From the NCBI GenBank assembly GCA_045646385.1, contig JAZRKQ010000025.1, forward strand, positions 8,293-72,292: a stretch of DNA of 64,000 bases, written 5' to 3'. Below are positions 9,019 through 17,407 of the stretch, one piece after another. The position numbers and the translations under genes were made by a program. Under the pieces are notes generated by a model. It saw only the letters and a list, made by a program, of their open reading frames with translations. It had not been told where the DNA came from and did not search any database. The DNA comes from SIG455 sp045646385 (GTDB lineage Bacteria > Bacillota > Clostridia > UMGS1810). Each line of letters starts with the position of its first letter. The stretch's first letter is position 1.

Positions 9019-9960
9019 TTATATATTAAGACCTTTTATTAAATCCTTAAGAACTTTTGCGCTGTTATGAAGTGCCGCAATTTCCCCATCATTAAGAGGA
9101 AGCATAATTTTGCTGTGAGCACCTTTATTTCCCACAACATTTAAAAGACTTAAGCACACATCATCAATGCCGTACTCACCGTTTAAAAGTGTTGATACTG
9201 TAAGTGTTGTATCAATACCGCTTAAAAGGCACTGACACACATGGGATACAGACATTGATACTGCATAGAATGTTGCACCCTTGCGCTGAATAACTCTCGC
9301 ACCTGATTTGCGCATATAATTTTCAACTTCATCTTTTTTGAATTCAGGATAATCAACTCCTGTTAAAACTGCATTTCTATAACTATCTATCGGAACATTT
9401 GAAATGTTTGCAATAGACCACGGAACAAAAGAACTGTCGCCGTGTTCTCCGAGTACATAGGCATGTACATTCTTCTGATTTACAGAGTAGTATTCGGAAA
9501 TTCTTGAACGAAGTCTTGCAGTATCTAAAATTGTACCTGAACCGATAACACGCTCCTGCGGAAGTCCGGTGTGCTTTAAAAATACATATGTTAAAATATC
9601 AACAGGGTTGCTTACAATTACATATGTAGCCTCAGGTGCAACAGGAACAATTTTATCCGCAATGCTTTTTATAATGTCAACATTGGTCTGTGCAAGATCA
9701 AGTCTAGACTGTCCTGGCTTTCTTGCCATACCTGATGTAATGACAACAATATCAGAGCCTTTAGCATCATCATATTTCCCCGCATAAATAGTTGCCGGTG
9801 AGCAGAAAGGAACACCTTGCCTTATGTCAAGTGCTTCACCAAGAGATTTTTCTTCATTAACATCAATCATAACAATTTCAGATGCAAGACCCATAATAGT
9901 AAGTGTGTATGCTATTGTGGAACCTACATTACCAGAACCGATTACTGTAATTTTATTCAT
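9019..9960 (-). CDS. mdh: Malate dehydrogenase-like member of the LDH/MDH family
   Basis: This 313-residue NAD-dependent 2-hydroxyacid dehydrogenase has the Rossmann loop GSGNVGST (residues 8-15), the DTARLR segment and catalytic His173 in GEHGD. Overall it resembles L-lactate dehydrogenases, but the substrate loop reads ARKPGQSR (residues 79-86). The position that is Gln in lactate dehydrogenases (Gln102 in the usual numbering) is Arg80 here, and Arg at this site is the classic determinant of oxaloacetate/malate specificity. Its position next to fumC supports malate dehydrogenase. Specificity is inferred from this one residue and context, so lactate dehydrogenase remains a minor alternative. 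Confidence 0.8.
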   Translation of the reverse strand: MNKITVIGSGNVGSTIAYTLTIMGLASEIVMIDVNEEKSLGEALDIRQGVPFCSPATIYAGKYDDAKGSDIVVITSGMARKPGQSRLDLAQTNVDIIKSIADKIVPVAPEATYVIVSNPVDILTYVFLKHTGLPQERVIGSGTILDTARLRSRISEYYSVNQKNVHAYVLGEHGDSSFVPWSIANISNVPIDSYRNAVLTGVDYPEFKKDEVENYMRKSGARVIQRKGATFYAVSMSVSHVCQCLLSGIDTTLTVSTLLNGEYGIDDVCLSLLNVVGNKGAHSKIMLPLNDGEIAALHNSAKVLKDLIKGLNI

Positions 9961-10004
9961 AACTAATCCTCACTTTTCAAATTTCTTTTGCTTGATATAT
10001 TTTT

Positions 10005-11426
10005 TTACTTTAAAACAGATACTGAATCTGAAATTGTCTTTTCAAGCGCTTCTCTTCCATATTTATCAACTTCAGCTTTATTCTTTTCACCGTGAGTAAG
10101 ACATCCTGCGCCGCCGATACAGCCACCTATGCAAGCCATACCTTCAATAAAGTTAGCGTCCAAAACATTCTTGCTCTTTTTAAGCAGTGCCACTTTACAT
10201 GCTTCAATACCGTCACATGGAATTGCTTTTAGATCAAAATCAATATTTTGTTCTTTTAAGCCTTGAGCCACTGCATCAGAAAGTCCTCCTGAGCGGGCAA
10301 ATATTCTTCCAAAATAAGATGCATTATCCAAAACATCTTCATCCAGTGTTGTAATATCAATGTCTTTACTATCATAAAGTGCCTGCAACTCCTCAAAGGT
10401 TAGAACTGCATCCACATAAGGTTTAACTTCCTCAAGTTGTGCTTCTGCTTTTTTTGCAGTACAGGGACCGATAAATACAATCTTAGAACCCGGATGGGTA
10501 TCCTTAATATATTTTGCAAGTGTTGCCATGGGTGAAAGGTTATGTGAAATATACTGTACCAAATCAGGAAAAGCAGATTTAACATATGCCACAAATGCAG
10601 GACAGCATGAACTTGTTAAAAAGCCTTTTTCACTGAGTTCTTTAGATTCAGCCTGTGCAACCATATCTGCACCGAGTGCCGCTTCAACAACAGTGTAAAA
10701 GCCAAGTTCTTTTAAGCCCTTAATTACCTGTCCAAGTTTTGCGTAGGTAAACTGACTTGAAATAGATGGAGCGACCATTGCATAGACCTTATATTTTTTA
10801 TTTCCATCGCTGTTTTTTATAAGTTCGATAGCGTCTAGGATATATGACTTATCCATAATCGCACCGAACGGGCATTGATATACACAAGCACCGCAAGCAG
10901 TACATTTGCTGTTGTCAATTGCCGCTGCATTGTCTTCGTTAATGGAAATAGCCTTTATTTTGCAGGCATTTTGACAAGGTCTTTTGCGATTTATGATTGC
11001 AGAGAAAGGACAAACCTTTGCACATTGACCGCACTCAACGCATTTTGATTTATCAATATGTGCTACGTGATTTGAGTCAAAAGTGATTGCGCCCTTTTTG
11101 CAGACATCTTCGCATCGGTGGGCAAGACAACCGCGGCAGGATTCTGTTACAACATATCCCGCAGACGGACATTCATCACATGCAATATCAATAACTTCAA
11201 TAACATTGGGATTATCTTTATCTCCGCCCATAACAATTTTAATTCTTTCCTCTAAAATTGCTCTTTCTTTGTACACGCAGCAACGCATGGTAGAGGTTTT
11301 ACCCGGAACAATGATTTTCGGAATTTTCAATACATTTTCAAGCAGAGTATCCTTCCACGCATAGCGCGCAACTTCACGCAGTACTTTATATTTTAAATGT
11401 TGTACTTTTGTGTCAAATTTTCTCAT
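10005..11426 (-). CDS. [FeFe] hydrogenase, monomeric ferredoxin-type
   Basis: This 473-residue enzyme evolves or oxidises H2. The N-terminal part has cysteine-rich ferredoxin motifs (CVECGQCAKVC near 129-139 and CTACGACVYQC near 175-185) plus extra cysteines. The H-domain has all three signatures: L1 TSSCCPAF (Cys274-275), L2 PCTAKKAE (Cys322), and L3 EGMACIGGCIGG (Cys432, Cys436). Both adjacent L1 cysteines are retained, so it looks catalytically active. The compact build resembles group B enzymes. It follows the sensory hydrogenase and phosphatase genes and precedes mdh by only 44 bp, so one transcript may cover all of them. Confidence 0.9.
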   Translation of the reverse strand: MRKFDTKVQHLKYKVLREVARYAWKDTLLENVLKIPKIIVPGKTSTMRCCVYKERAILEERIKIVMGGDKDNPNVIEVIDIACDECPSAGYVVTESCRGCLAHRCEDVCKKGAITFDSNHVAHIDKSKCVECGQCAKVCPFSAIINRKRPCQNACKIKAISINEDNAAAIDNSKCTACGACVYQCPFGAIMDKSYILDAIELIKNSDGNKKYKVYAMVAPSISSQFTYAKLGQVIKGLKELGFYTVVEAALGADMVAQAESKELSEKGFLTSSCCPAFVAYVKSAFPDLVQYISHNLSPMATLAKYIKDTHPGSKIVFIGPCTAKKAEAQLEEVKPYVDAVLTFEELQALYDSKDIDITTLDEDVLDNASYFGRIFARSGGLSDAVAQGLKEQNIDFDLKAIPCDGIEACKVALLKKSKNVLDANFIEGMACIGGCIGGAGCLTHGEKNKAEVDKYGREALEKTISDSVSVLK

Positions 11427-11438
11427 GTTTCACTCTCC

Positions 11439-12611
11439 TTAAAAATAACTTACTTTAATTCTTTTTCCCATCAGGGTAAGGCTCTTAGAAAGTTCCTCAA
11501 CCAGATTCATTTTAATACTGAAATTTATAGGTAAATCAGGGTTTTGATGTGCCGGATTGATTGCACGGCCAACATAGAAATTTATGTCGGTTGCTTCTTC
11601 AAACAACAGCTGACAAATAAGCGAAGCACCGTCACGCTTATAATTCCAATGCTCATACATTTCGTTTTCACCCAAATAGTCTTTTGCATATTCAAGGACT
11701 CTGTTTACAGTGATAACCCCTTCGGTAACAAGATCAACCCCTTCAAGGTGCGCGATGGGAGGAATATCTGATTTTTCAAAATCAAGACTTGCCCTGAGTG
11801 GCTTTTTTAAATACTTTGCCGCAATAGAGGAGGTAGTGCCTCCACAAATGATATGCTTGCCTTCTTTTGAGAAGAAAAGGGACATCATTCTGTCACAGTC
11901 ATCTCTGTTTGAAGGCGGGCCAAACAAAATATTCATAGGTTCTCTTTTTCTAATTTTTACAACACACGCTGTTGCATCGTCACCGGGCTTATTTCCGTAC
12001 AGTCTTTCACATTCATCAACCAGAAGGGTTGAAAGATTTTTTGCGGTAAGACCGGATACCGACATGGTTTCCATAAACTCAATAATATCTTCGTGTTTCC
12101 ATCCAAAGTTGTATGCTATACCTATTCCGGCGTGCGGACAACCATCACTCATAGCAATAAAGATGTCATTTTCCTGAACGTGGATTTCGCTTTTAAATAT
12201 CTTTTTCCCACCAATATTCATTTCTGTCTTTGGATAATCGTAATTCTTGTTATCCCGCAATATAATCACCTGCGGGTTATCATACTGAATAATCTCAACC
12301 ATCTCGTTATTAATAATCTGCATAATTGTAAAGGTAGAATATGCAACTCCTCTGACCGAGCACACAGGAAGCGTTGCGGCAATCGTTTCCACACATTCTT
12401 CAACAGGCAACCCCTCTGCCATCATCGTTGAAATGATTTTTGAAGTAAGGGTTGACAATATGCTTGCTTTAACACCGCTTCCAAGACCGTCGGCAAGGAC
12501 AATTACAGTTGAATTCTCATTTTGTTCAATAATATCTACATGGTCACCGCAAAGTTGCTCACCATAATGATTAATACTTTTCCAGCCGATATCTGCACAT
12601 AAATCATTCAT
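11439..12611 (-). CDS. SpoIIE-family PP2C-type protein phosphatase
   Basis: This 390-residue soluble protein has a PP2C/SpoIIE phosphatase domain in its first half. The metal-binding signature ADGLGSG lies near residue 41 and a second aspartate motif, MSDGCPH, near 155. The second half is an uncharacterised region with no motif I recognise. Phosphatases of this type accompany group C sensory [FeFe] hydrogenases and are thought to be the output of the H2 signal. Its frame overlaps the upstream sensory hydrogenase by 8 bp and the catalytic hydrogenase follows after 12 bp. Target proteins are not evident; an anti-sigma-antagonist type substrate is a guess from family. Confidence 0.85.
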   Translation of the reverse strand: MNDLCADIGWKSINHYGEQLCGDHVDIIEQNENSTVIVLADGLGSGVKASILSTLTSKIISTMMAEGLPVEECVETIAATLPVCSVRGVAYSTFTIMQIINNEMVEIIQYDNPQVIILRDNKNYDYPKTEMNIGGKKIFKSEIHVQENDIFIAMSDGCPHAGIGIAYNFGWKHEDIIEFMETMSVSGLTAKNLSTLLVDECERLYGNKPGDDATACVVKIRKREPMNILFGPPSNRDDCDRMMSLFFSKEGKHIICGGTTSSIAAKYLKKPLRASLDFEKSDIPPIAHLEGVDLVTEGVITVNRVLEYAKDYLGENEMYEHWNYKRDGASLICQLLFEEATDINFYVGRAINPAHQNPDLPINFSIKMNLVEELSKSLTLMGKRIKVSYF

Positions 12612-14292
12612 CTTGTATAGACTCCTTTAACTTGGAAAGTGCAATTTTGGTTTCTGCGGCAGTTTCTCCAAGAAGTGATGCAATTTCCTGAACGATTCTC
12701 ATCTGCTTATCTACAACCTTATCTGCAACTTCTATTGTCTGACGGGTGATTTTTTCTTTCTTTTCACGCTCGGTCTCTTCATCGGTAACATCACGCATAA
12801 TGCCAACTAAAAGACGAGATTCTTTATCATATACTACAGATTGTTCAACATAACGCCTGTATTCTGCAAGATACACTCTTTCACCGCGTATATCTTTTCC
12901 GGTTCTTAAAACCTCTGCAAATAGTTTCGGATCAAGAACTCTAATGATGCTTTCGCCCAAAACATCCGAGTTTGAACGGATATTCATCATATTTCGTGCA
13001 GATTCATTTATCTGCTGCACCTCTAATTTCTCATTAAGAACTATAAGACCGTTCGGTGTATTTTTAACAATAGTGTCTGAAAAACTTTCTGTCTTATCTT
13101 TTAAGAATGGCAAGCACATAGAAATCTCTGCCTTACCCTGACAAATGGCAATAGCCTTCTCACGGCAGGAGTTGTATCCGCAAGATCCACAGTTGAGTTC
13201 ATCAGATGGTTTGAATTTGCCCATTTCTCTCAAAACAGCAAATATTTCTGTTTCGCTTGGCATTGCAAGTTTATGTTCTATATATTCAAACTGTTTTTTA
13301 AGTTCAACTGATTTTGGCTTGGAAACCTCAAAATCATCTTTTCCTGCGTAATTAGCAATCGTTATATAATCTTTAACAGGAGCGGTTCTGTGATATTTTT
13401 CCATAACAGGACCACCGATACAACTTCCTACGCATGCAGACATTTCTATAAAGCACTTGTGTATTTTTCCGTTTTCTATATCACGAAGAGCATCAATACA
13501 ATTCTGCACGCCGTCAAGGGCTATATAGTTGTATCCGGGAGCATCAAGAGACATTGTTTTCAAAATTCCTCCTGTTGTGGGGAAGAATCTTGCGCGGCTC
13601 TGAGCATTCAAATCCATTTCCTGTTTCAATTCTATATTCTCTTCCTTAAGCCAGTTTGACAGTTCTTCAAATGTTAAAACCGCATCAACAATACCTTCAT
13701 AATGTTCGGCTTCATCTTTTTTCGCTACACACGGACCAACAAATACCGTCTTTGCATTTGGGTATCTTTTCTTTATATCGAGGCAGTGTGCCTGCATCGG
13801 AGAAATAACGTCTGCTAAATATTCAAGTTCTGCCGGAAAATATTTTTGTATAAGCAAATTGATAGAATGACAGCAGGAAGAAATGATAATGTCCCTATCA
13901 TCCTCACGGAGCATTCTTTCATACTCATTTTTAACTATTGTTGCACCAATGGCAGTTTCTTCGACATCATAAAAGCCGATTTTTTTAAGAGCATCTCTCA
14001 TTGATTCAATTCCAACACCCTCATAATTCGCAACAAAAGACGGTGCCAAGCTTACAATAACTGGTTCACCGCCTTGTAATAAGACTTTTACTTTTTCAGT
14101 TTCATCAACAATCTGCTTTGCATTCTGAGGGCATACAACAAAGCACTGTCCGCATAGAATACATTCGTTTCCAATAATATGCGCCTGATTCCCTGAAAAT
14201 CGTATTGATTTAACAGGGCAATGACGAATACACTTGTAGCAGTTTTTGCAGTTTGATTTTTTTAATGTTAAACAATTTGGCATATTCGTCAC
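12604..14292 (-). CDS. PAS-containing sensory [FeFe] hydrogenase (HydS-like)
   Basis: This 562-residue protein is a likely H2 or redox sensor. Domains in order are a two-cluster ferredoxin (C15-18-21-25 and C44-47-50-54), a hydrogenase H-domain (L1 SSCCHS at 138-143, L2 GPCVAKKDE with Cys188, L3 with Cys287 and Cys291), a four-cysteine Fe-S domain starting CGSCGYNSC near 368-376, a PAS domain at about 405-510 and a helical tail. All H-cluster cysteines are present, but the usual Pro after L1 is His. No kinase domain follows the PAS, so output is probably through the co-encoded phosphatase. Translation starts at GTG 14292, overlapping the upstream stop, or at ATG 14283. Confidence 0.88.
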   Translation of the reverse strand: MTNMPNCLTLKKSNCKNCYKCIRHCPVKSIRFSGNQAHIIGNECILCGQCFVVCPQNAKQIVDETEKVKVLLQGGEPVIVSLAPSFVANYEGVGIESMRDALKKIGFYDVEETAIGATIVKNEYERMLREDDRDIIISSCCHSINLLIQKYFPAELEYLADVISPMQAHCLDIKKRYPNAKTVFVGPCVAKKDEAEHYEGIVDAVLTFEELSNWLKEENIELKQEMDLNAQSRARFFPTTGGILKTMSLDAPGYNYIALDGVQNCIDALRDIENGKIHKCFIEMSACVGSCIGGPVMEKYHRTAPVKDYITIANYAGKDDFEVSKPKSVELKKQFEYIEHKLAMPSETEIFAVLREMGKFKPSDELNCGSCGYNSCREKAIAICQGKAEISMCLPFLKDKTESFSDTIVKNTPNGLIVLNEKLEVQQINESARNMMNIRSNSDVLGESIIRVLDPKLFAEVLRTGKDIRGERVYLAEYRRYVEQSVVYDKESRLLVGIMRDVTDEETEREKKEKITRQTIEVADKVVDKQMRIVQEIASLLGETAAETKIALSKLKESIQDE

Positions 14293-14549
14293 ATGCTTTT
14301 ATTTTTAATTACTGACAATATATTTTCTTCAAAAAATTCTTTAAAATTATTACGGTTAATTCCCGTATGTACCGTGTCATTCACCTGAATGGTTACTCCA
14401 AGGCGATTACATTCACCGATACAAAAGCTTCCGGCAAGAGTAACTTCATCCTGAAGGTTATTTTCTTCAACTGCTTTGGTGAGCAACTCAACTATTTCGG
14501 GGGAACCTTTTATATGGCATGAACTTCCTACGCATATTTGAACTAACAT
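14289..14549 (-). CDS. Thioredoxin-like [2Fe-2S] ferredoxin
   Basis: This 86-residue protein resembles the thioredoxin-like [2Fe-2S] domain of NuoE/HydC-type subunits. The four expected ligands are visible as CVGSSC (residues 6-11) and CIGEC (near 43-47). It is probably an electron carrier or redox relay for the sensory hydrogenase encoded directly downstream, whose start overlaps its stop codon. A near-copy lies immediately upstream, pointing to tandem duplication. AGGTG precedes the ATG. Confidence 0.85.
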   Translation of the reverse strand: MLVQICVGSSCHIKGSPEIVELLTKAVEENNLQDEVTLAGSFCIGECNRLGVTIQVNDTVHTGINRNNFKEFFEENILSVIKNKSM

Positions 14550-14553
14550 ATTT

Positions 14554-14793
14554 TCACACCTTTTTAACTATTTCATTTTTAAAAAATTCATTAACATTTG
14601 CAGGAGTAACCGAATGGAACTCTTCATCAACAGTTACACATACCCCTTGCTGACATTTACCCAGACAAAAGGTACCGCTAAGTTCCACCTTATCTCCAAG
14701 ATTGTTTTCATTTATAAGATTCTGAAGCACTTCAACAACCTGGCGCGAACCCTTGATATGGCACGAACTACCAATACAAACTGTTACTTTCAT
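14554..14793 (-). CDS. Thioredoxin-like [2Fe-2S] ferredoxin, tandem paralogue
   Basis: This 79-residue paralogue of the next gene has CIGSSC near the start and CLGKC near residue 43. The ATG at 14791-14793 is chosen because AAAGGA lies at normal spacing and the cysteine motif then falls at the usual distance from the N-terminus; an upstream ATG at 14832 would add 13 unrelated residues. It is the first gene of the redox locus, about 100 bp from the predicted promoter. The duplicated pair may assemble with the sensory hydrogenase. Confidence 0.82.
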   Translation of the reverse strand: MKVTVCIGSSCHIKGSRQVVEVLQNLINENNLGDKVELSGTFCLGKCQQGVCVTVDEEFHSVTPANVNEFFKNEIVKKV

Positions 14794-14893
14794 TTTATAT
14801 TCAATCCTTTCATATATTGGGCTTGATTTCAATGATAATACAATACCCCCGATTGTAATTTTATTGTATCACCAACAATGTCAAAAATCAATG

Positions 14894-14922
14894 ATTATCT
14901 ACAATTTTCATCACATTGACAA
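14894..14922 (-). promoter_or_regulatory. Predicted sigma-A promoter of the redox locus
   Basis: On the minus strand a -35 TTGTCA (14917-14922) and -10 GATAAT (14894-14899) are separated by 17 bp, about 100 bp upstream of the first ferredoxin gene. A second, poorer candidate (TTGACA with a 15-bp spacer to TAAAAT) lies a little closer to the gene. Confidence 0.5.
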
Positions 14923-14933
14923 ATATTTCACAA
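14916..14933. promoter_or_regulatory. Candidate Rex operator
   Basis: The 18-bp sequence TTGACAAATATTTCACAA resembles the Rex consensus TTGTGAA-N4-TTCACAA: one half matches 7 of 7, the other 5 of 7. It overlaps the predicted -35 element, the position expected for a repressor site. Rex senses the NADH/NAD+ ratio, which suits the genes downstream. Only resemblance is shown. Confidence 0.4.
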
Positions 14934-15015
14934 TTTCATTTGTAAAATATGTTTATTTTTTTGTGCACCAATATTCTACGTTTATTTAAAGACCTCCTGA
15001 GTTTTCTTATATGAA

Positions 15016-15044
15016 AAAGGATAGAATTTTTAACTCTATCCTTT
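15016..15044 (-). terminator. Rho-independent terminator after metA
   Basis: A perfect 10-bp stem (AAAGGATAGA / TCTATCCTTT) with a 9-nt loop lies about 90 bp beyond the metA stop. The minus-strand read ends in a short T run. The rest of the 340-bp gap between the ferredoxin gene and metA holds only this hairpin and the promoter/operator described separately. Confidence 0.7.
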
Positions 15045-15133
15045 TAATACAATTAAATATATGTTATGTTCTGCTTTTGCATATTTGTTTTGATACAAAA
15101 AAATCTCACAAACCGTTCAAAACAAGGGTTTTA

Positions 15134-16051
15134 TTACTTAACCTTATTGATGTCGTACGGAGTACTCTGGTACACGTAATAATTCAACCAGTTTGAGAAA
15201 AGGAGATTTGCATGTGAACGCCATCTCACTTTTGGTGTTTTTGTATAATCATCATTCGGGTAATAATTTACAGGTACATCAATAGGCAGACCTGCATCTA
15301 AATCCCTTATATATTCTTTATGAAGAGTATCGGCATCATATTCCGAATGACCGGTAACAAAAATATTTCTTCTGTCTTTACTTGCAACTATATAAAGTCC
15401 TGCCTCATCAGATTCGGCAAGTATGTGTAATTCGGGCACCTTCTCAACATCTTCACGACGAATTTCCGTATGACGTGAATGAGGTGCATAGAAATAATCA
15501 TCAAATCCACGCAAAAGTTTGCTTTTTTTACGCATAACTTTATGCTCAAAAATACCGAACATCTTTTTGTCAAGCGGATATTTAGGTATTCCATAATGAT
15601 AATGAAGCCCTGCTTGCGCAGCCCAGCAAATATGCAGTACACTCGTAACATTTTGCTGTGTCCAATCCATTATCTCTTTAAGTTCTTCCCAGTAATTCAC
15701 ATCTTCAAATTCCATTTTTTCAACAGGAGCGCCCGTTATAATCATACCGTCATATTTGTTGGCTCTAATCTCGTCAAACCCCTTATAAAATGCCTGAAGA
15801 TGTTCAGCAGGTGTATTTTTTGATTTATGAGTTTTCATATGCAAAAAATCAATCTCTATCTGCAAAGGAGTATTACCCAACAGGCGAAGAAGTTGAGTTT
15901 CTGTAACAATTTTAGTAGGCATTATATTTAAAATAACAAGTTTAAGAGGGCGGATATCCTGTTTTAAGGCTTTTTTCTCCGTCATAACAAATATGTTTTC
16001 GCCGCTTAAGATTTTTGTGGCGGGAAGTTTATCAGGTATTTTAATAGGCAT
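15134..16051 (-). CDS. metA: Homoserine O-acetyltransferase (MetA family)
   Basis: This 305-residue enzyme acylates homoserine for methionine synthesis. The catalytic triad of the MetA family is present: Cys142 (HICWAAQ), His235 and Glu237 (TGHSEYD). Residue 111 is Glu (GAPVEKM). In characterised MetA proteins Glu at 111 goes with acetyl-CoA use and Gly with succinyl-CoA, so the acetyltransferase is predicted despite the common name homoserine O-succinyltransferase. It starts 1 bp after the cca stop and is therefore co-transcribed with it, an unusual pairing. No SAM riboswitch or T-box is visible upstream. Confidence 0.92.
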   Translation of the reverse strand: MPIKIPDKLPATKILSGENIFVMTEKKALKQDIRPLKLVILNIMPTKIVTETQLLRLLGNTPLQIEIDFLHMKTHKSKNTPAEHLQAFYKGFDEIRANKYDGMIITGAPVEKMEFEDVNYWEELKEIMDWTQQNVTSVLHICWAAQAGLHYHYGIPKYPLDKKMFGIFEHKVMRKKSKLLRGFDDYFYAPHSRHTEIRREDVEKVPELHILAESDEAGLYIVASKDRRNIFVTGHSEYDADTLHKEYIRDLDAGLPIDVPVNYYPNDDYTKTPKVRWRSHANLLFSNWLNYYVYQSTPYDINKVK

Positions 16052-16052
16052 T

Positions 16053-17372
16053 TTAACCTCTCCTGTCGATAAGATTTAAAAGAGTTTCTTTAGTATTAAG
16101 CAAAGGATTTTCTATAACTGCCTTTTGCAGTTTGGTGAGCATTTTACCTATTGCGTTTCCGGAAATTCCGTGTTCCATTAAATCGTTTCCGTTTATAGCA
16201 AGATGTTTTGTAAGATACGGTTCTCCCGATGCGATTATATCTTCAAATACGCTGGTAATTTCTTCAAGATTAGAAAGTTTTGCAGGCATTGTACTCTCAC
16301 TCTGTGCCATAGCATCTGCCATTTGAACGCACAGTAAATCAGCAAAATATTCGGTACCGATTTCCGAAAGCAATTTTTTAATCACAACTCTATCAGCACC
16401 AAATCTGAAATCATGATACTTTATCATAGTTTTAATGCACGACTTTTCCGCATTGGAAAATTTAAGTTTTGAAAAAATCCGTTCAGCAATATTAAGGCTC
16501 ATCTGCTCATGACCTTTAAAATGGTCACCATCGGCATCGGTAGAGCGTGTAAAAGGCTTGCCCATATCGTGCATAAGCATCGCCCAGCGAAGCGATAATT
16601 TTTTCGGCGCAACTGAAACACTTTTTAAAATATGATCGCCCACGTTATACGAATGGTGTATATTGTTTTGCTCTGTATCAAAGCATCTTGCAAGTTGAGG
16701 AAAAATCTCACGCAGAAGAGGCATTGATTTTTTTAGCATATATACATTGTCGCCCATCAGGGCTTTGTCCATCTCCTGCTTGATTCGCTCGCCGCTTACA
16801 TATAAAATAAGCGATGATTTACGTTCAATTGATTTTAAAATTTCATCGTCAATAGTAAAACCTGTACTGCAGGCAAAACGAATTGCCCGAAGCATACGCA
16901 GAGCGTCTTCTTCAAAGCGTTTGTCCGCCTCACCGACTGTTCGTATAAACTTATTTTCAATATCTTCAATGCCGCCGAAATAATCAAGTATATTACCATT
17001 TTCATCACACGCAAGAGCATTCATAGTAAAATCACGTCGGCTAAGGTCACTTTTTAAATCTTTGGAAAACTCAACTGTTTTAGGTCTGCGATGGTCTTCA
17101 TAAACACCATCTACCCTGTATGTGGTAACCTCAACTACGGCTCCGCCTTCAACTACAGTTACTGTTCCGTGTTTAAGGCCTGTATCAATAGTTTTCGCAA
17201 AAATATCTTTTATCTGTTCCGGCAAGGCGTCGGTTGTAATATCATAATCGCTGATATCTCTGCCAAGGAGAAAATCGCGCACGGCTCCGCCCACCACATA
17301 AGCCTCAAAGCCTTTGGCGGTAATGGAGGATAATATATTTTTAATATTATCGGGCAATGTCATTTTTTTCAT
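16053..17372 (-). CDS. cca: CCA-adding tRNA nucleotidyltransferase
   Basis: This 439-residue class II enzyme adds or repairs the 3'-CCA of tRNAs. The N-terminal nucleotidyltransferase motif is GGAVRDFLLGRDISDYD (near residues 27-43), followed by the RRDFTMNALA motif and a C-terminal HD domain (HHSYNVGDH, MHDMGKP). The HD domain adds phosphohydrolase potential found in many bacterial CCA enzymes. AAGGAG precedes the ATG, and its own promoter lies about 40 bp upstream. At least one tRNA gene here (24933-25016) lacks an encoded CCA, so the activity is needed. Confidence 0.94.
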   Translation of the reverse strand: MKKMTLPDNIKNILSSITAKGFEAYVVGGAVRDFLLGRDISDYDITTDALPEQIKDIFAKTIDTGLKHGTVTVVEGGAVVEVTTYRVDGVYEDHRRPKTVEFSKDLKSDLSRRDFTMNALACDENGNILDYFGGIEDIENKFIRTVGEADKRFEEDALRMLRAIRFACSTGFTIDDEILKSIERKSSLILYVSGERIKQEMDKALMGDNVYMLKKSMPLLREIFPQLARCFDTEQNNIHHSYNVGDHILKSVSVAPKKLSLRWAMLMHDMGKPFTRSTDADGDHFKGHEQMSLNIAERIFSKLKFSNAEKSCIKTMIKYHDFRFGADRVVIKKLLSEIGTEYFADLLCVQMADAMAQSESTMPAKLSNLEEITSVFEDIIASGEPYLTKHLAINGNDLMEHGISGNAIGKMLTKLQKAVIENPLLNTKETLLNLIDRRG

Positions 17373-17407
17373 AAGTTTCTCCTTTTACATATCTATCAAC
17401 TTATTAT

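Noticed and set aside
16052..17407. SAM riboswitch or T-box upstream of metA
   Set aside because: metA follows cca by 1 bp and nothing like either element lies between cca and its promoter.
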